DNA of 6,283 bases from SZUA-265 sp043780025 (GTDB taxonomy: Bacteria; Myxococcota_A; Polyangia; Polyangiales; Polyangiaceae), in NCBI GenBank assembly GCA_043780025.1, contig JAYWEH010000012.1, positions 1 to 6,283 of the forward strand, written 5' to 3'. A program made the position numbers and the translations under genes. The notes under the pieces are model-generated. The model ran no database searches. It was not told where the DNA came from and worked only from the letters and a program-made list of their open reading frames with translations. Below are positions 6,077-6,283 of this stretch, in pieces (position 1 is the stretch's first letter; each line of letters begins with the position of its first letter).

Positions 6077-6283
6077 TCACGAGCCAGGCTTCGTCTTCGG
6101 GAAGATGTAAACGCTCGGTGGTTTCATGGCAGTGTCGTCGATGATGACCATGGCATCTTCGCTCCCAAGCATGGCATCGGGCTTCCGCTACAGCACCTGC
6201 TCCGTGGGCTCAGCCTCCCAGGGCGACTCGCTCACGAAATGCCGAAGCTCCTGGTCGTGACCCGGCGCGACACGCGAGGCGAT
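6077..6283 (-). pseudogene. Degraded IS701-family DDE transposase, N-terminal part (continues beyond the window)
   Basis: Read on the minus strand from the window edge, one frame gives ASRVAPGHDQELRHFVSESP, then WEAEPTEQVL. A TAG follows at 6190-6188, then RKPDAMLGSEDAMVIIDDTAM. HFVS(E/D)SPW, and IIDDTA carrying the first catalytic Asp, are typical of IS701-family transposases. Two lesions show it is dead: the in-frame TAG, and loss of the expected PKKG...SVGVARQYCG continuation after DDTA. In place of that continuation the frame reads KPPSVYIFPKTKPGS and stops at 6079-6077. The rest of the DDE domain is absent. No terminal inverted repeat or target duplication is visible here. Confidence 0.75.

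Overview
The window is GC-rich bacterial chromosome (about 60% GC by eye). It has dense, overlapping genes, GTG and TTG starts, and housekeeping functions flanked by transposon and retroelement debris. The sequence does not fix the organism. The CysD and CysN proteins are of the type in which the GTPase P-loop reads GHVDHGKST and the G3 motif DAPGH, rather than the E. coli type. With N5-CAIR-type purine synthesis (PurE plus PurK), this fits many environmental Gram-negative lineages.

Layout. Bases 1-401 hold no intact gene. The one recognisable item is a short plus-strand stretch, ending near 400, that resembles the FDFLGFTF block of group II intron reverse transcriptases. Bases 402-1450 carry two overlapping minus-strand genes: bioD (dethiobiotin synthetase), then a small winged-helix regulator whose TTG start lies inside the end of bioD behind a perfect Shine-Dalgarno. 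bioD has an altered P-loop (GKA instead of GKT) and an awkward start: the strong ribosome site upstream serves a 20-21 codon reading frame that overlaps bioD in another frame. Bases 1477-1572 form a short divergent control region with a 9-bp tandem repeat and two inverted repeats.

Bases 1573-6065 are one tight plus-strand operon: cysD - cysN - purE - purK. Two junctions are GTGA overlaps; the third places the Shine-Dalgarno of purE on the cysN stop codon. CysD and CysN together make adenosine phosphosulfate (APS) from ATP and sulfate. CysN is extended at its C-terminus by a domain that looks like APS kinase but has lost its P-loop, so it is probably non-catalytic. PurK and PurE convert AIR to CAIR in purine synthesis.

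Bases 6077-6283 hold the degraded N-terminal half of an IS701-like DDE transposase on the minus strand, with an in-frame TAG; it runs off the window.

The most interesting items are the apparent pseudo-kinase fused to CysN, the odd bioD start and P-loop, the bioD-linked regulator, and the overlap-coupled sulfur/purine operon.
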